In this document: positions 1 through 7,363 of the stretch, in pieces
How the letters are laid out: every line of letters begins with the position of its first letter
Position numbering within the stretch: position 1 is the stretch's first letter
Assembly: GCA_900016875.1 (NCBI GenBank)
Contig: FCNR01000001.1
Coordinates: 1-41,326, forward strand
Reading direction: 5' to 3'
Source of the DNA: Eubacteriaceae bacterium CHKCI004
GTDB lineage: Bacteria; Bacillota; Clostridia; Lachnospirales; Lachnospiraceae
Length of the DNA: 41,326 nt
Position numbers and translations under genes: made by a program
Notes under the pieces: model-generated
What the model saw: only the letters and a program-made list of their open reading frames with translations
Database searches by the model: none
What the model was told of the DNA's origin: nothing

Positions 1-111
1 GTTGCCCTATGTAGCTTAGCATATATGGGAATGGGAGTATTCCACCATCCTGCTCCCTGTAACTTATCCACCATATCAGTTCATTATAAAAATCTTAGAT
101 TTTTGTCTTGA
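1..111 (+). other. Open frame cut by the window edge, unknown
   Basis: Frame 1 is open from the first base to a TGA at 109-111 (36 codons). It contains a short Cys/Met/His stretch, CSLAYMGMGVFHHPAPCNL, and then a polar tail. The stop overlaps the TTG start of the next gene, so the two could be translationally coupled. I do not recognise a family. It could be the tail of a real gene lying left of the window or a chance open frame in AT-rich DNA. Confidence 0.2.
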
Positions 112-446
112 CAACTGAGCCACTATATTTGCTTTCTGAAAGTTGGTGGTCCTTATTCATTCAAAATAAAAATATGAAATTTATAGGACTTGGAATGATA
201 AGCGTAGCAATTATTATTGATACATTATCTGCTTTAAGAAGAAAAAAATATGATGAGTATCAAATAATGGCATTGGAAAAAATCATGTTGTTAAATGGTT
301 TTTTTATGACCATTATCTTTCCTATCTCTTTATTTATACTTATTTTTGTACCAATGTATTTTGTGGAAGTGATTTTTGCTTTCATTGTATTTCATTGGTT
401 AGTTATAGTAATTACTGAAATAATTTATTTATTTAAAACCAACTAA
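108..446 (+). CDS. Small hypothetical membrane protein
   Basis: A 112-residue protein read from a TTG start at 108; an in-frame ATG at 174 (residue 23) is a reasonable alternative start giving 90 residues. There are hydrophobic segments at about residues 24-42 and two long ones at about 62-82 and 84-108, separated by a charged stretch around residues 43-58 (RRKKYDEYQ). This indicates a three-span membrane protein. No catalytic motif is visible and I do not recognise the family. It lies in AT-rich accessory DNA upstream of a conjugation-gene remnant, so it is probably cargo of the integrative element that fills the left part of the window. Confidence 0.5.
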   Translation: MTTEPLYLLSESWWSLFIQNKNMKFIGLGMISVAIIIDTLSALRRKKYDEYQIMALEKIMLLNGFFMTIIFPISLFILIFVPMYFVEVIFAFIVFHWLVIVITEIIYLFKTN

Positions 447-498
447 AAATCGGATTGTCCGCTAAAACACTGTATCTATCAGCAATTTCAAAGGTTGA

Positions 499-651
499 AA
501 TACTTTAAATTACTACGATTTTACGGGTGACGGCAACAACGTGAAAGTGAGCGTTGCAGTGAAATTCATTGACAATCAGACAAAGGCAACACAGGTATCA
601 CAGTATGAGCTGACGCTTCATAAGGATAGCAACTGGAAGATTATAGGATAA
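499..651 (+). pseudogene. 3' remnant of a conjugal-transfer (TcpC/Orf13-like) gene
   Basis: The frame opens after a TGA at 496-498 and has no start codon. It reads through about 50 residues ending in SQYELTLHKDSNWKIIG and a TAA at 649-651. Alternating beta-strand-like residues and the closing LTL-x5-NWKI pattern resemble the C-terminal domain of TcpC (Orf13 of Tn916), a protein of the conjugation channel. Base composition shifts toward higher GC where the recognisable sequence begins (about 514), suggesting a recombination joint at about 505-514. In Tn916 orf13 sits just before the cargo zone, which fits the layout here. The family assignment is from memory of the pattern and is moderate. Confidence 0.5.
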
Positions 652-656
652 AACGA

Positions 657-700
657 AAAAGGCTTGCATTTATTTCAAGAAAATAGTTTGCAAGCCTTTT
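657..700. terminator. Bidirectional rho-independent terminator
   Basis: AAAAGGCTTGCA (657-668) pairs perfectly with TGCAAGCCTTTT (689-700) across a 20-base loop. T-runs flank it on both strands, so it can end both the conjugation-gene remnant (plus) and hxlR (minus). Confidence 0.8.
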
Positions 701-702
701 AA

Positions 703-820
703 TTATTTTAAATTTTTGTCTCCCCACTCTTTCATAAAATCCAATACAGTTATAAAATTCTTTCCTAAATCTGTAAGTTGATATTCGACACGAGGGGGAA
801 CTTCATGAAAATCATGCCTT
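703..820 (-). pseudogene. hxlR-family regulator, C-terminal part (split by IS66)
   Basis: This encodes the second half of a HxlR-type winged-helix repressor. It begins with the wing region RHDFHEVPPRVEYQLTDLG and ends with a helix containing LDFMKEWGD, both typical of the family. Joining it to 3492-3700 across the insertion sequence, and counting the 8-bp target duplication once, restores one uninterrupted frame of 108 residues with the junction GFIT/RHDF, a usual HxlR length. The gene was therefore intact until the insertion. In its present state the open frame starts inside the insertion sequence and lacks the recognition helix. Confidence 0.9.
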
Positions 821-828
821 GTTATAAA
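821..828. repeat. Left target-site duplication of IS66 (GTTATAAA)
   Basis: GTTATAAA directly precedes the left terminal repeat and recurs exactly at 3492-3499. Eight base pairs is the usual duplication length for the IS66 family. Confidence 0.95.
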
Positions 829-903
829 GTAAGCGCCAAATATTAATGCGGTCAGATACAAAATTACCCCAGCCCTTTGCGAGTTGGAGTAATTCACTAT
901 AAT

Positions 904-2520
904 TCACATGCGATTTTTGATAGATTGGAGTTTTTCACTCCAAGGTGCCAGCTCTGCAAGCTGTTCATCGGTCATATCTTTACTTGGCCGGTGCTCCAGC
1001 AGAAATTTAAGATATCCATAAATATTCAGCCCATGTGCTTTTGCCATCTCAACCATTGTGTAGGTCACTGCACTGGCATTCGCTCCCTCTACGGAATTGC
1101 TAAACAGCCAGTTCTTCCGGCCTACTGCAAATGGTCGGATCGCATTCTCGCTGAGATTATTGGTAAAGCTGCACCGCCCGTCTTCCAGATAGGTCTCCGC
1201 TGTATCACGCCGGTTGAGAACATAATTAATGGCTTTATCCATCCGCGTATTCCGGACAGGCTTCTGCTGATCCAGCCACGACCAGAAAGCCTCCAGAACA
1301 GGTTTTTCCTTCTCGAGACGCAGCTGCTTCCGCTTTTCATAATCACCGGGATACTTTTTGTTAATGGAGTCCTCAATGGCGAATAACCGGTTGCAGTACT
1401 GGACTCCCTGCACTGCCGGCTGGCTATAGTCATACTGTTTTCCTTTGGGAACGGCGTCGATAAAGTATCGACGGATATGCGCCCAACAAGAGCAGTGTCT
1501 GATCCCAGGGAGATTGTTGTATCCCTGATATCCATCCGTTTCCAGGTATCCGCTGTAGCCTTCCAGAAACTTCCTCGCATGGCTGCCGCTTCTGGTCGGA
1601 GAATAGCCATACAAGATGATCGACGGAAGCCCGTCCTCGCCGCTTCGGAACAGCCACATGAATGATTGAGTCTGGGCTCGGCGCCCTTCCTCGTTCAATA
1701 CCTGAACTCGGGTTTCATCTGCCATCGCAAAGCTGCGTTTCAGCAGCTCACGGTGGAAGTAATCATACATTGGCTGGAAATAGTTCTGTGAACAGTAGAT
1801 GATCCAGTTGGCAAGTGTAGTGCGGCTGATCTGAGCCCCATACTGCTTCCAGTCTTTTTCCTGCCGGTAAAGGGGAAGCCCGTTGGCATACTTCTGGTAC
1901 ATGGTCCATGCAACAGTGGATGCTGAGGCAGGACCTTTTCCAACCAGAGCCGCCGGAACCTGAGACTTTACGATCACAGGCTTTTCCGTATCGCCGAGTC
2001 CTTCCTTGCAGGCTGGGCATCCGTAACTCTGGCTGTAGTATTCGATCACTTTACAGGTGGCAGGAATGAATTCCAGTTCCCGGCGGACATACTCCTCACC
2101 GATCAAAACCATCTGCGTACCGCAGACCGGGCAGATCTGGTCTTCTTCCGGAAGAGGGATCACTACTTTTTCAACCTTCAGGCCTTTGAAAAGCTCCTCA
2201 TGGGTTGCCTTCTTTTTACGGGTATGCTCCCGGATCACGGTCTCTTCTTCCAGCAAAGAGGGATCCTGTTCCATTTCCGCTTCATCGAAGAGATTCTGTT
2301 GTCCCGGAATGTTATCGGATCTTTTTTCACTGGATGAGCCGAAAAGCTTTTTGGTCAGATAATCTACCTGTTCCTGAAGCGCTTTCTCGTGACTGGATTT
2401 TTCGTCAATAATAAGACGGAGAGATTTGATCAGCTCAGTCTGTTCAGATATCATTGTTTTCAGTTGTGATACGGTATCTTTCAGCTCTCGAAGCTGGATA
2501 TCTTTCGCACTGGAAGCCAT
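904..2520 (-). CDS. tnpC: IS66 transposase TnpC
   Basis: A 538-residue DDE transposase that catalyses cutting and joining of the insertion sequence. It has the full IS66 architecture: an N-terminal coiled-coil rich in Leu and Glu (about residues 8-60), a Cys-rich zinc-binding segment (CPVCG near residue 130 and CPAC near 170), then the catalytic core with Asp in MADETRVQVL, Asp in LETDGYQGYN and Glu in TNNLSENAIRPFAVGRKNW, followed by an IS66 C-terminal tail. The length is normal for the family and no frameshift is seen. It ends 75 bp before the left end of the element. The plus-strand open frames across it are shadows. Confidence 0.95.
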   Translation of the reverse strand: MASSAKDIQLRELKDTVSQLKTMISEQTELIKSLRLIIDEKSSHEKALQEQVDYLTKKLFGSSSEKRSDNIPGQQNLFDEAEMEQDPSLLEEETVIREHTRKKKATHEELFKGLKVEKVVIPLPEEDQICPVCGTQMVLIGEEYVRRELEFIPATCKVIEYYSQSYGCPACKEGLGDTEKPVIVKSQVPAALVGKGPASASTVAWTMYQKYANGLPLYRQEKDWKQYGAQISRTTLANWIIYCSQNYFQPMYDYFHRELLKRSFAMADETRVQVLNEEGRRAQTQSFMWLFRSGEDGLPSIILYGYSPTRSGSHARKFLEGYSGYLETDGYQGYNNLPGIRHCSCWAHIRRYFIDAVPKGKQYDYSQPAVQGVQYCNRLFAIEDSINKKYPGDYEKRKQLRLEKEKPVLEAFWSWLDQQKPVRNTRMDKAINYVLNRRDTAETYLEDGRCSFTNNLSENAIRPFAVGRKNWLFSNSVEGANASAVTYTMVEMAKAHGLNIYGYLKFLLEHRPSKDMTDEQLAELAPWSEKLQSIKNRM

Positions 2521-2641
2521 TGTTTCTCTCCTCGGATTTGATACCTTTATTATACCAGAAACGGGGCTTTTACTAAAGAAGAATAACTGCTGAAAAACGC
2601 CGAATTTACAAGGGTTTTCCTGGGTTTTCTATGCAAGATTT

Positions 2642-2983
2642 TTACTCTGCTTTGAGTGCTTTTGGCTGGTCAATATCGATCCCCGACATCAGCCAGTCAA
2701 ACTCCCGCCAGGAAAGGTTCCGGACTTCCGACTGCTTCCTGGGCCATTGATATCCGCCGTGGACAGACAACCGCTTGTAGATCAGAACGAAGCCATCCGG
2801 TTCACGGAACAAGGCTTTGATCCTGTCCCGTCTTCTTCCACAGAAAAGGAAGAGAGCACTGGACGACGGATCCATCTTAAGCTGGTCTTCGATAACGGCG
2901 CAGAGTCCGTCAATGGATTTCCGCATATCCGTATAGCCGCAGACAATGTAGATCTTCTCAAGTCCGGAGATGTCACCTAACAT
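2642..2983 (-). CDS. tnpB: IS66 accessory protein TnpB (Orf2)
   Basis: A 113-residue protein of the IS66 Orf2 family, needed for transposition together with TnpA and TnpC. Family hallmarks are visible: an N-terminal IYIVCGYTDMRKSIDGL segment, a central FLFCGRRRDRIKALFREPDG and the YKRLSVHGGYQWP segment. The start overlaps the end of tnpA by 7 bases, implying translational coupling. A gap of 121 bp separates its end from tnpC. Confidence 0.93.
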   Translation of the reverse strand: MLGDISGLEKIYIVCGYTDMRKSIDGLCAVIEDQLKMDPSSSALFLFCGRRRDRIKALFREPDGFVLIYKRLSVHGGYQWPRKQSEVRNLSWREFDWLMSGIDIDQPKALKAE

Positions 2984-3387
2984 GAGAGCTCCTGAAGCAG
3001 ACGAAATGTCCTGGTGAGCAGGACAGGATCTGCATCATTGCTGATGCGGACCGTGATGTTCTTCATAGCAACTTCAATCGTATGCGAATTGTCAAGGTAC
3101 GGGTTCTGCATCTGTGATGCTGTATGCTGCTCCGGAATGTGATCCGGAACAATGTCAATGGGGACCACGTCCTGTTTCGGGCGGGGGACCTCAAGATGAC
3201 CGTAATTCGCTGCTGGGATCTGATCCGCTGCGGCTTTCCGGCAGCGGCTGACCCAGTTGTAAAAGGTGCTTACTGCGATATCATTCTCGCGACACCAGTC
3301 GGCATCTGTCATGCCGCTCTGGCGGCATTCATTGATAAGCCTGATCTGTTCCGCCATCGGAACACGGGCTTTGCGAGTACCTGCCAT
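2977..3387 (-). CDS. tnpA: IS66 accessory protein TnpA (Orf1)
   Basis: A 136-residue protein with an N-terminal helix-turn-helix of the transposase-8 type (about residues 10-50, containing CRQSGMTDADWCREN and STFYNWVSRCR) and a variable C-terminal half. In IS66 elements this is the first gene and a DNA-binding accessory protein. It lies about 100 bp inside the right end and overlaps tnpB by 7 bases. There is no sign of decay. Confidence 0.9.
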   Translation of the reverse strand: MAGTRKARVPMAEQIRLINECRQSGMTDADWCRENDIAVSTFYNWVSRCRKAAADQIPAANYGHLEVPRPKQDVVPIDIVPDHIPEQHTASQMQNPYLDNSHTIEVAMKNITVRISNDADPVLLTRTFRLLQELSC

Positions 3388-3491
3388 AATCTATCCTCCA
3401 TGATTGTAGTGAAATAGTCTAAATATCTATCGACTACAATTATAGGCAAAACTTAAGGATCAGGAAATCCGCAGGAATATTTGGCGCTTAC

Positions 3492-3499
3492 GTTATAAA
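3492..3499. repeat. Right target-site duplication of IS66 (GTTATAAA)
   Basis: Exact copy of 821-828, immediately after the right terminal repeat. Confidence 0.95.
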
Positions 3500-3700
3500 T
3501 CCATCAGCTTCCAACTCTCGAAGTTGTTTTGTTAAAGAAGACTCAGAAATTTCTTCTATACAACGTCGCAATTCTCCAAATCTGTGTATATCTTTAAGAG
3601 CAATATAATATAGGATTTCCAATTTATATTTTCCACCTAATACTTTTTGTAATGTGGACATTGTTTTACAGCGTTCGATTGCAAACTGACTTTTTCTCAT
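3492..3700 (-). pseudogene. hxlR-family regulator, N-terminal part (split by IS66)
   Basis: This is the first 69 codons of a HxlR-type repressor. It contains the Cys at residue 11 (IERCKTMSTL), the helix LGGKYKLEILYYIA and the recognition helix region ESSLTKQLRELEADGFI. The frame now runs into the insertion sequence and stops three bases inside it, so a roughly 70-residue truncated DNA-binding fragment without the wing could still be made. The gene is divergent from the radical SAM pair at 3833, so it is the likely local regulator of those genes, now inactivated. Confidence 0.9.
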
Positions 3701-3751
3701 GTGATTACCTCCGTTGCAGATATTATAGCCTTTATAACAGCAAAAATCAAT

Positions 3752-3773
3752 GTACTACAAAAAAGTTCAGTAC
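3752..3773. promoter_or_regulatory. Candidate HxlR operator and radical SAM promoter
   Basis: GTACT (3752-3756) and AGTAC (3769-3773) form an inverted repeat with a 12-base spacer, the GTAC-type dyad often bound by HxlR regulators. Just downstream TTGGTG (3782-3787) and TATAAG (3805-3810) with 17 bases between could be the promoter for the radical SAM genes. This is inferred from sequence pattern only. Confidence 0.4.
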
Positions 3774-3832
3774 TTTTATTTTTGGTGTACAATGATATAC
3801 TTTGTATAAGAAACGCAAAGGAGGAAATAAAA

Positions 3833-4732
3833 ATGCATTACACAGGAACAATTTGGAGACCACCATATGAAGCTACCTCACTACTTTTAGAAGTTACGGC
3901 AGGATGTACACATCATAAATGTAAATTTTGTACATTGTATAACGACTTGCCATTCAAATTTAAGTTGTCCCCTTTTGAAGATATAGAAGCTGATTTGAAA
4001 GAAGCGTCAGTAATTTATAAACGCTGGGGTGGATTTAGAAGTAATAGAGTGTTTTTAACAGGTGCAAATCCATTTGTATTGTCTTTTGAGAAACTAATGG
4101 ATATTTCTCGTTTAATTCATAAATATTTGCCGAATGTTAAAACTATAGGCTCTTTTGCCAGAGTAACAGATGTTACGCCAAAAACAGATGAACAGCTTCA
4201 AAAACTGCATGAAGCTGGTTATGATGGTTTGACTATTGGTATAGAAACGGGCGATGACGAAGCTCTTGCCTTTATGAATAAAGGATATAAAGCCTCTGAT
4301 ATTGTTACTCAATGTAAAAGATTGGATAAAGCGGGTATCCATTATAGCTTTTTCTATTTGACAAGTATTTCTGGTGCAGGACGTGGAGAAATTGGAGCAA
4401 AAGCTACTGCTGAAATATGTAATCAGCTCCACCCAATAGAAGTTGGAGCAAATATGCTCACTATATATCCTGATTCCGAACTTTATCAAGAAATACTACA
4501 TGGAAATTGGAAAGAAGAAAGTGAAATAGAAAAGTATAAAGAGATTAGGACTTTAGTTGAAAATTTAGAAATCCCTACAATTTTTGGAGCTTTAGGTGCT
4601 TCAAATGCTTTTCAATTACAAGGAGAGCTACCAAAAGATAAGAAAAAACTATTATCTATACTAGATGAAATTATAGATACAGTTAGCGAAGATGAACTAA
4701 AAAAATATAGGGATAGCGTCTATCATCTATAA
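3833..4732 (+). CDS. Radical SAM protein, first of a tandem pair
   Basis: A 299-residue radical SAM enzyme. The start ATG at 3833 is chosen because AAGGAGG lies just upstream and the first residues align with its neighbour; the longer open frame from 3701 covers the promoter region. The cluster-binding cysteines are C25-x4-C30-x2-C33 (GCTHHKCKFC), a spacing different from the common C-x3-C-x2-C. A later SAM-binding-type strand (GLTIGIETGDD) is present. No SPASM tail or B12 domain is visible. The substrate is unknown. It is 16 bp from a close homologue and divergent from the broken hxlR gene. The low GC content fits transferred cargo. Confidence 0.85.
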   Translation: MHYTGTIWRPPYEATSLLLEVTAGCTHHKCKFCTLYNDLPFKFKLSPFEDIEADLKEASVIYKRWGGFRSNRVFLTGANPFVLSFEKLMDISRLIHKYLPNVKTIGSFARVTDVTPKTDEQLQKLHEAGYDGLTIGIETGDDEALAFMNKGYKASDIVTQCKRLDKAGIHYSFFYLTSISGAGRGEIGAKATAEICNQLHPIEVGANMLTIYPDSELYQEILHGNWKEESEIEKYKEIRTLVENLEIPTIFGALGASNAFQLQGELPKDKKKLLSILDEIIDTVSEDELKKYRDSVYHL

Positions 4733-4748
4733 ATAAGGAAGTGATATT

Positions 4749-5630
4749 GTGCATTTTACAGGACGTACTTGGAGACCACCATATGAAGCAAGTTCATTTA
4801 TAATTCAAGCCACATCTGGCTGTACACATAATAAATGTCGTTTTTGTAATTTATACAAAAATGAATGCTTTAAAATGACACCTTTATCAGAGTGGCGAGA
4901 AGATTTAAAAGAATTAGCTTCATACCAGCCATATGCAAGGAGAATATACTGGACTGGCGCAAATCCATTTGTAATGAGCTACGAGAATTTAAAAGAAAGA
5001 GCTTTAGCAGTATATGATTATTTACCGGAATGTCAGACAATGGCTATGTTTAGTAGTATAAGAGATATTAAAAATAAAAAGGTATGGCAATTAAGAAGAT
5101 TGCGCTCTTTAGGTATTAACGGATTGAGTATTGGTACAGAGTCTGGCGATGACTTTACTTTAAAACTAGCAAATAAAGGATATACAGCTAAAGATATTAT
5201 AGACCAGTGCCGTAAATTAGATGAGGCTGGTATAGAATATTATTTTGTTTATATGACAGGGCTTGCGGGAAAAGGAAATGGGTACAGAAATGCAATAAAT
5301 AGCGCAAAAGTCTTCAGCAAAGTCAATCCTCGTTTTATCTCTGTTGACTCATTAACTTTGTTTGAAGGAACAGAATTGTTCGAAATGGCACAGAGCGGAG
5401 AGTTTGTTCCCGCTGGAGAAAAAGAACGCATTAAGGAACTACAAATTTTCATTCAAAATTTGCACTTAAAAGTACATTTATTTGCGAATAGCCTATCAAA
5501 TTTTTACCCTACAACTGCTTATTTACCTAGAGATAAAGAAATTGTAATTAGTGAATTACAAAATATTATAGATACGGTTAGTGAAGAAGAAATGGCAGAA
5601 TATAGAAAAAATTTAAAGACATTAGGATAA
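4749..5630 (+). CDS. Radical SAM protein, second of a tandem pair
   Basis: A 293-residue homologue of the preceding gene, starting at GTG 4749 after a GGAAGTG ribosome site. Both begin MH[YF]TG-x2-WRPPYEA and both carry C25-x4-C30-x2-C33, here GCTHNKCRFC. Also shared are TGANPFVMSYE-like and SIGTESGDD segments, so the pair arose by duplication and may form a heterodimer or act on related substrates. The C-terminus ends with an IIDTVSEEEM-type helix also present in the first copy. The reaction is not predictable from sequence. The two genes form an operon, possibly extended by the small frame at 5640. Confidence 0.85.
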   Translation: MHFTGRTWRPPYEASSFIIQATSGCTHNKCRFCNLYKNECFKMTPLSEWREDLKELASYQPYARRIYWTGANPFVMSYENLKERALAVYDYLPECQTMAMFSSIRDIKNKKVWQLRRLRSLGINGLSIGTESGDDFTLKLANKGYTAKDIIDQCRKLDEAGIEYYFVYMTGLAGKGNGYRNAINSAKVFSKVNPRFISVDSLTLFEGTELFEMAQSGEFVPAGEKERIKELQIFIQNLHLKVHLFANSLSNFYPTTAYLPRDKEIVISELQNIIDTVSEEEMAEYRKNLKTLG

Positions 5631-5639
5631 GAGGATATT

Positions 5640-5741
5640 ATGGTTAGATTTAAATGGCGTGATATTAAATTTGTTTTAAAAGCTGGAATAAAAGCCAGAG
5701 GATTATCGCTATCAGATATGGATTGTTGGGTATTATGGTAA
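5640..5741 (+). CDS. Small ORF, 33 residues, probably truncated
   Basis: ATG at 5640 follows the second radical SAM gene by 9 bp with a GAGG ribosome site. It encodes a basic peptide starting MVRFKWRDIKFVLKAGIKAR and ending DMDCWVLW. The stop lies where an ABC permease tail begins in another frame, which looks like a recombination joint. It may be the start of a gene cut off there, or a small protein of the radical SAM operon. I do not recognise it. Confidence 0.35.
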   Translation: MVRFKWRDIKFVLKAGIKARGLSLSDMDCWVLW

Positions 5742-5902
5742 GTACAGTACAGACATCAATAGATATGGAAACATACGCTCCTGTATATGTATATGGTGTC
5801 AGTATTTTAGGTACATTTATTCTTTCGTGGATAATCAATAAGGTGTTATCTCTGAAAGTGAAATCTATTGATATGGTATCAGCATTAAAGATAAATGAGT
5901 AG
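5735..5902 (+). pseudogene. C-terminal remnant of an FtsX-like ABC permease
   Basis: The frame encodes a single hydrophobic span (YVYGVSILGTFILSWIINKV) followed by the tail KSIDMVSALKINE. A last membrane helix followed by an xIDMVxALKxxE tail is the normal end of FtsX/MacB-type ABC permeases. The other 300 or more residues are absent and no ATPase gene is nearby, so this is a leftover from a deletion within the cargo zone. Confidence 0.55.
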
Positions 5903-5928
5903 ATATGAAAGAAGGTGTAGGTAATAAT

Positions 5929-6420
5929 ATGGGGAAAATTAGTTTGGTAATTGCATATTAGAAAACTGAGAGTAAAAATGGAAAGAAGGAAGATAATATA
6001 GGACGTTTATTAGTTGCAGAGTTTAAAGGAAATGAAACACGTCTTTTCGATGAAATCATAGAAGTGTTCCGTAAATATCCAGATTTTCAAAAATATGAAG
6101 TAGACTACACACAGACAATCTCTTTTCCCAATCTTGAAATATTTCCAGATCAAAGAAAGGTATATTGCGGGAAACGGGAAGTATTTTTAGCTACAAAAGA
6201 GTTTAACCTATTGTGTTATTTCGCTGCCAACAAAGGGAGGGTTCTTACATACGAACAGATTTATCAAAAGATATGGGGCAATTATGTGCAGGATATAGAG
6301 AACAACACGATTGGCTCCCATGTATGCAAATTAAGAGAAAAACTATACAAAGCTTGCCCGGATCGGCAATTTGCGATCCGGTGTGTGCGTGAAGTGGGAT
6401 ATTGTTTCGAGGTTAAGTAG
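5929..6420 (+). pseudogene. Winged-helix (OmpR/PhoB-type) regulator with in-frame TAG
   Basis: A frame starting at ATG 5929 reads MGKISLVIAY, meets TAG at 5959-5961, and continues without further stops to TAG at 6420. The C-terminal part (from about 6115) is a clear OmpR/PhoB winged-helix domain: FLATKEFNLLCYFAANKGRV, LTYEQIYQKIWG, then NTIGSHVCKLREKL and a CVREVGYCF wing. Upstream is a non-receiver region (GRLLVAEFKGNETRLFDEII). Similar orphan winged-helix genes occur next to cargo of Clostridia elements. A 118-residue protein could still start at GTG 6064 and keep the DNA-binding domain, so it may not be wholly dead. Confidence 0.6.
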
Positions 6421-6425
6421 AAAAA

Positions 6426-6456
6426 AACAGTCTGATCTTGACGGTCAGGCTGTTTT
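6426..6456 (+). terminator. Rho-independent terminator after the winged-helix gene
   Basis: AACAGTCTGA pairs with TCAGGCTGTT (one G-T pair) and runs into TTTTAG, six bases after the stop of the preceding gene. Confidence 0.7.
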
Positions 6457-6548
6457 AGTTGTCGTAATTTGCGATTTTCTTAACGAAAACGCAGTTATAT
6501 CGTAGTTAAACCATCGTTTTTCTACTCTATACTTCTCCTATTGTCAAA

Positions 6549-6650
6549 ATGAGAGGAGAATATTGTATAGATATGTCATATTACTTCCTCTTTTAGGAAG
6601 GGGAAGAGCTGGATAAGGGTAAAGCAGAATACATACCAATCAAAAAGTAA
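6549..6650 (+). other. Short frame interrupted by TAG, unknown
   Basis: ATG 6549 starts MRGEYCIDMSYYFLF, followed by TAG at 6594-6596. The same frame then continues as EGEELDKGKAEYIPIKK to TAA at 6648. GAGAGGAGAA is close to the ATG but overlaps it. This may be a decayed small gene of the element. The rest of 6457-6892 holds no gene, only hairpins. Confidence 0.2.
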
Positions 6651-6668
6651 CCTTTTTTATTGTCGGTT

Positions 6669-6703
6669 CGCCGTAATTCCTATAAGGAGTGCGGCGTTTT
6701 TTT
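6669..6703 (+). terminator. Rho-independent terminator
   Basis: CGCCG...TTCC (6669-6680) pairs with AGGA...CGGCG (up to 6696) and is followed by seven T residues (6697-6703). It separates the cargo zone from the sigma-like gene. Confidence 0.75.
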
Positions 6704-6853
6704 GTTCGACAAAGTTCTGCTTAGTCTTACCATTTTTTACAAATGATTACATAAATCTGCAAGAGGATGTATCTGGAAGAAAACAGGTACGCCTTTTTTG
6801 TAACGATTTAAAGAGCCTTTTTCTTTTTTACCAGGGGCGGGGACCGCCGCTTC

Positions 6854-6885
6854 GATCTGAATTTTCAAAAATTTCAGATCGGAGG
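6854..6885 (+). promoter_or_regulatory. Hairpin directly before the ribosome site of the sigma-like gene
   Basis: GATCTGAA (6854-6861) and TTCAGATC (6873-6880) form a perfect 8-bp stem with an 11-base A/T loop. The stem abuts the GGAGG site at 6881-6885, so folding could hold back or expose the ribosome site. A translational switch is an inference. Confidence 0.5.
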
Positions 6886-6892
6886 AAAGAAA

Positions 6893-7363
6893 ATGAAGGG
6901 CAACCACCCAAAAAGAAGAAAGGACAAATATAATCCTTATAGTATATTTGAGTTAGATGGAAAATATTACATAGAGTTTGCAGATGGACAAAGAAAAGAG
7001 CATTGCATGGAAATCAGCAGAGAACTGTATGAGGCGTTTGACAGGTTTGAACTGGATGATCTGAAACATCTCAATATCGTTGACCGGCATATCGAACAGT
7101 CAGAGATCTATGATATCACTTTACACAGGCGCTCCGGACAGGCGGGAGAATCTGCAGAGAATGAGGCAATCCGGAAGATTGCGTTGGAAGAACTTTATAC
7201 TGCCATATCCATGCTGCCTGCAATTCAGAAACGCCGGTTAGTCCTTTACTACTTTGTCGGACTGACTTATGAGCAGATTGCAGAGATGGAAAGTTGTTCT
7301 TTCCAGGCCATAGCAAAGTCTGTGACAACAGCAGAGAAGAAACTGAAAAAACTTTTAGAATAG
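6893..7363 (+). CDS. Sigma-70 region-4-like protein of an ICE
   Basis: A 156-residue protein. The C-terminal 55 residues look like sigma-70 region 4: LEELYTAISMLPAIQKRRLV, then LYYFVGLTYEQIAEMESCS and FQAIAKSVTTAEKKLKKLL, a helix-turn-helix for -35-type DNA. The N-terminal half (SIFELDGKYYIEF, then DRFELDDLKHLN) is typical of Clostridia mobile-element homologues and lacks a classical sigma region 2. In Tn916-type elements a gene of this kind (Orf7) lies between cargo and excision genes and drives transfer-gene expression. A GGAGG site sits 7 bp before the ATG behind a stable hairpin. A role in controlling element transfer is inferred from position and family. Confidence 0.8.
   Translation: MKGNHPKRRKDKYNPYSIFELDGKYYIEFADGQRKEHCMEISRELYEAFDRFELDDLKHLNIVDRHIEQSEIYDITLHRRSGQAGESAENEAIRKIALEELYTAISMLPAIQKRRLVLYYFVGLTYEQIAEMESCSFQAIAKSVTTAEKKLKKLLE

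Larger units (their letters stand above)
829..3491 (-). mobile_element. Complete IS66-family insertion sequence
   Basis: A 2663-bp element. The left end is GTAAGCGCCAAATATT and the right end is its inverted copy, AATATTTGGCGCTTAC, matching the GTAAGCG ends usual for IS66. It carries the standard tnpA, tnpB and tnpC genes on the minus strand, all open, and is bounded by identical 8-bp duplications. Intact genes, matching ends and an undamaged duplication suggest a recent insertion and an element that may still be active. It splits an hxlR gene. Confidence 0.97.

Noticed and set aside
3701-3832. 44-residue N-terminal extension of the first radical SAM protein
   Set aside because: It covers the promoter and operator region and has no counterpart in the homologue at 4749; AAGGAGG marks ATG 3833 as the start.
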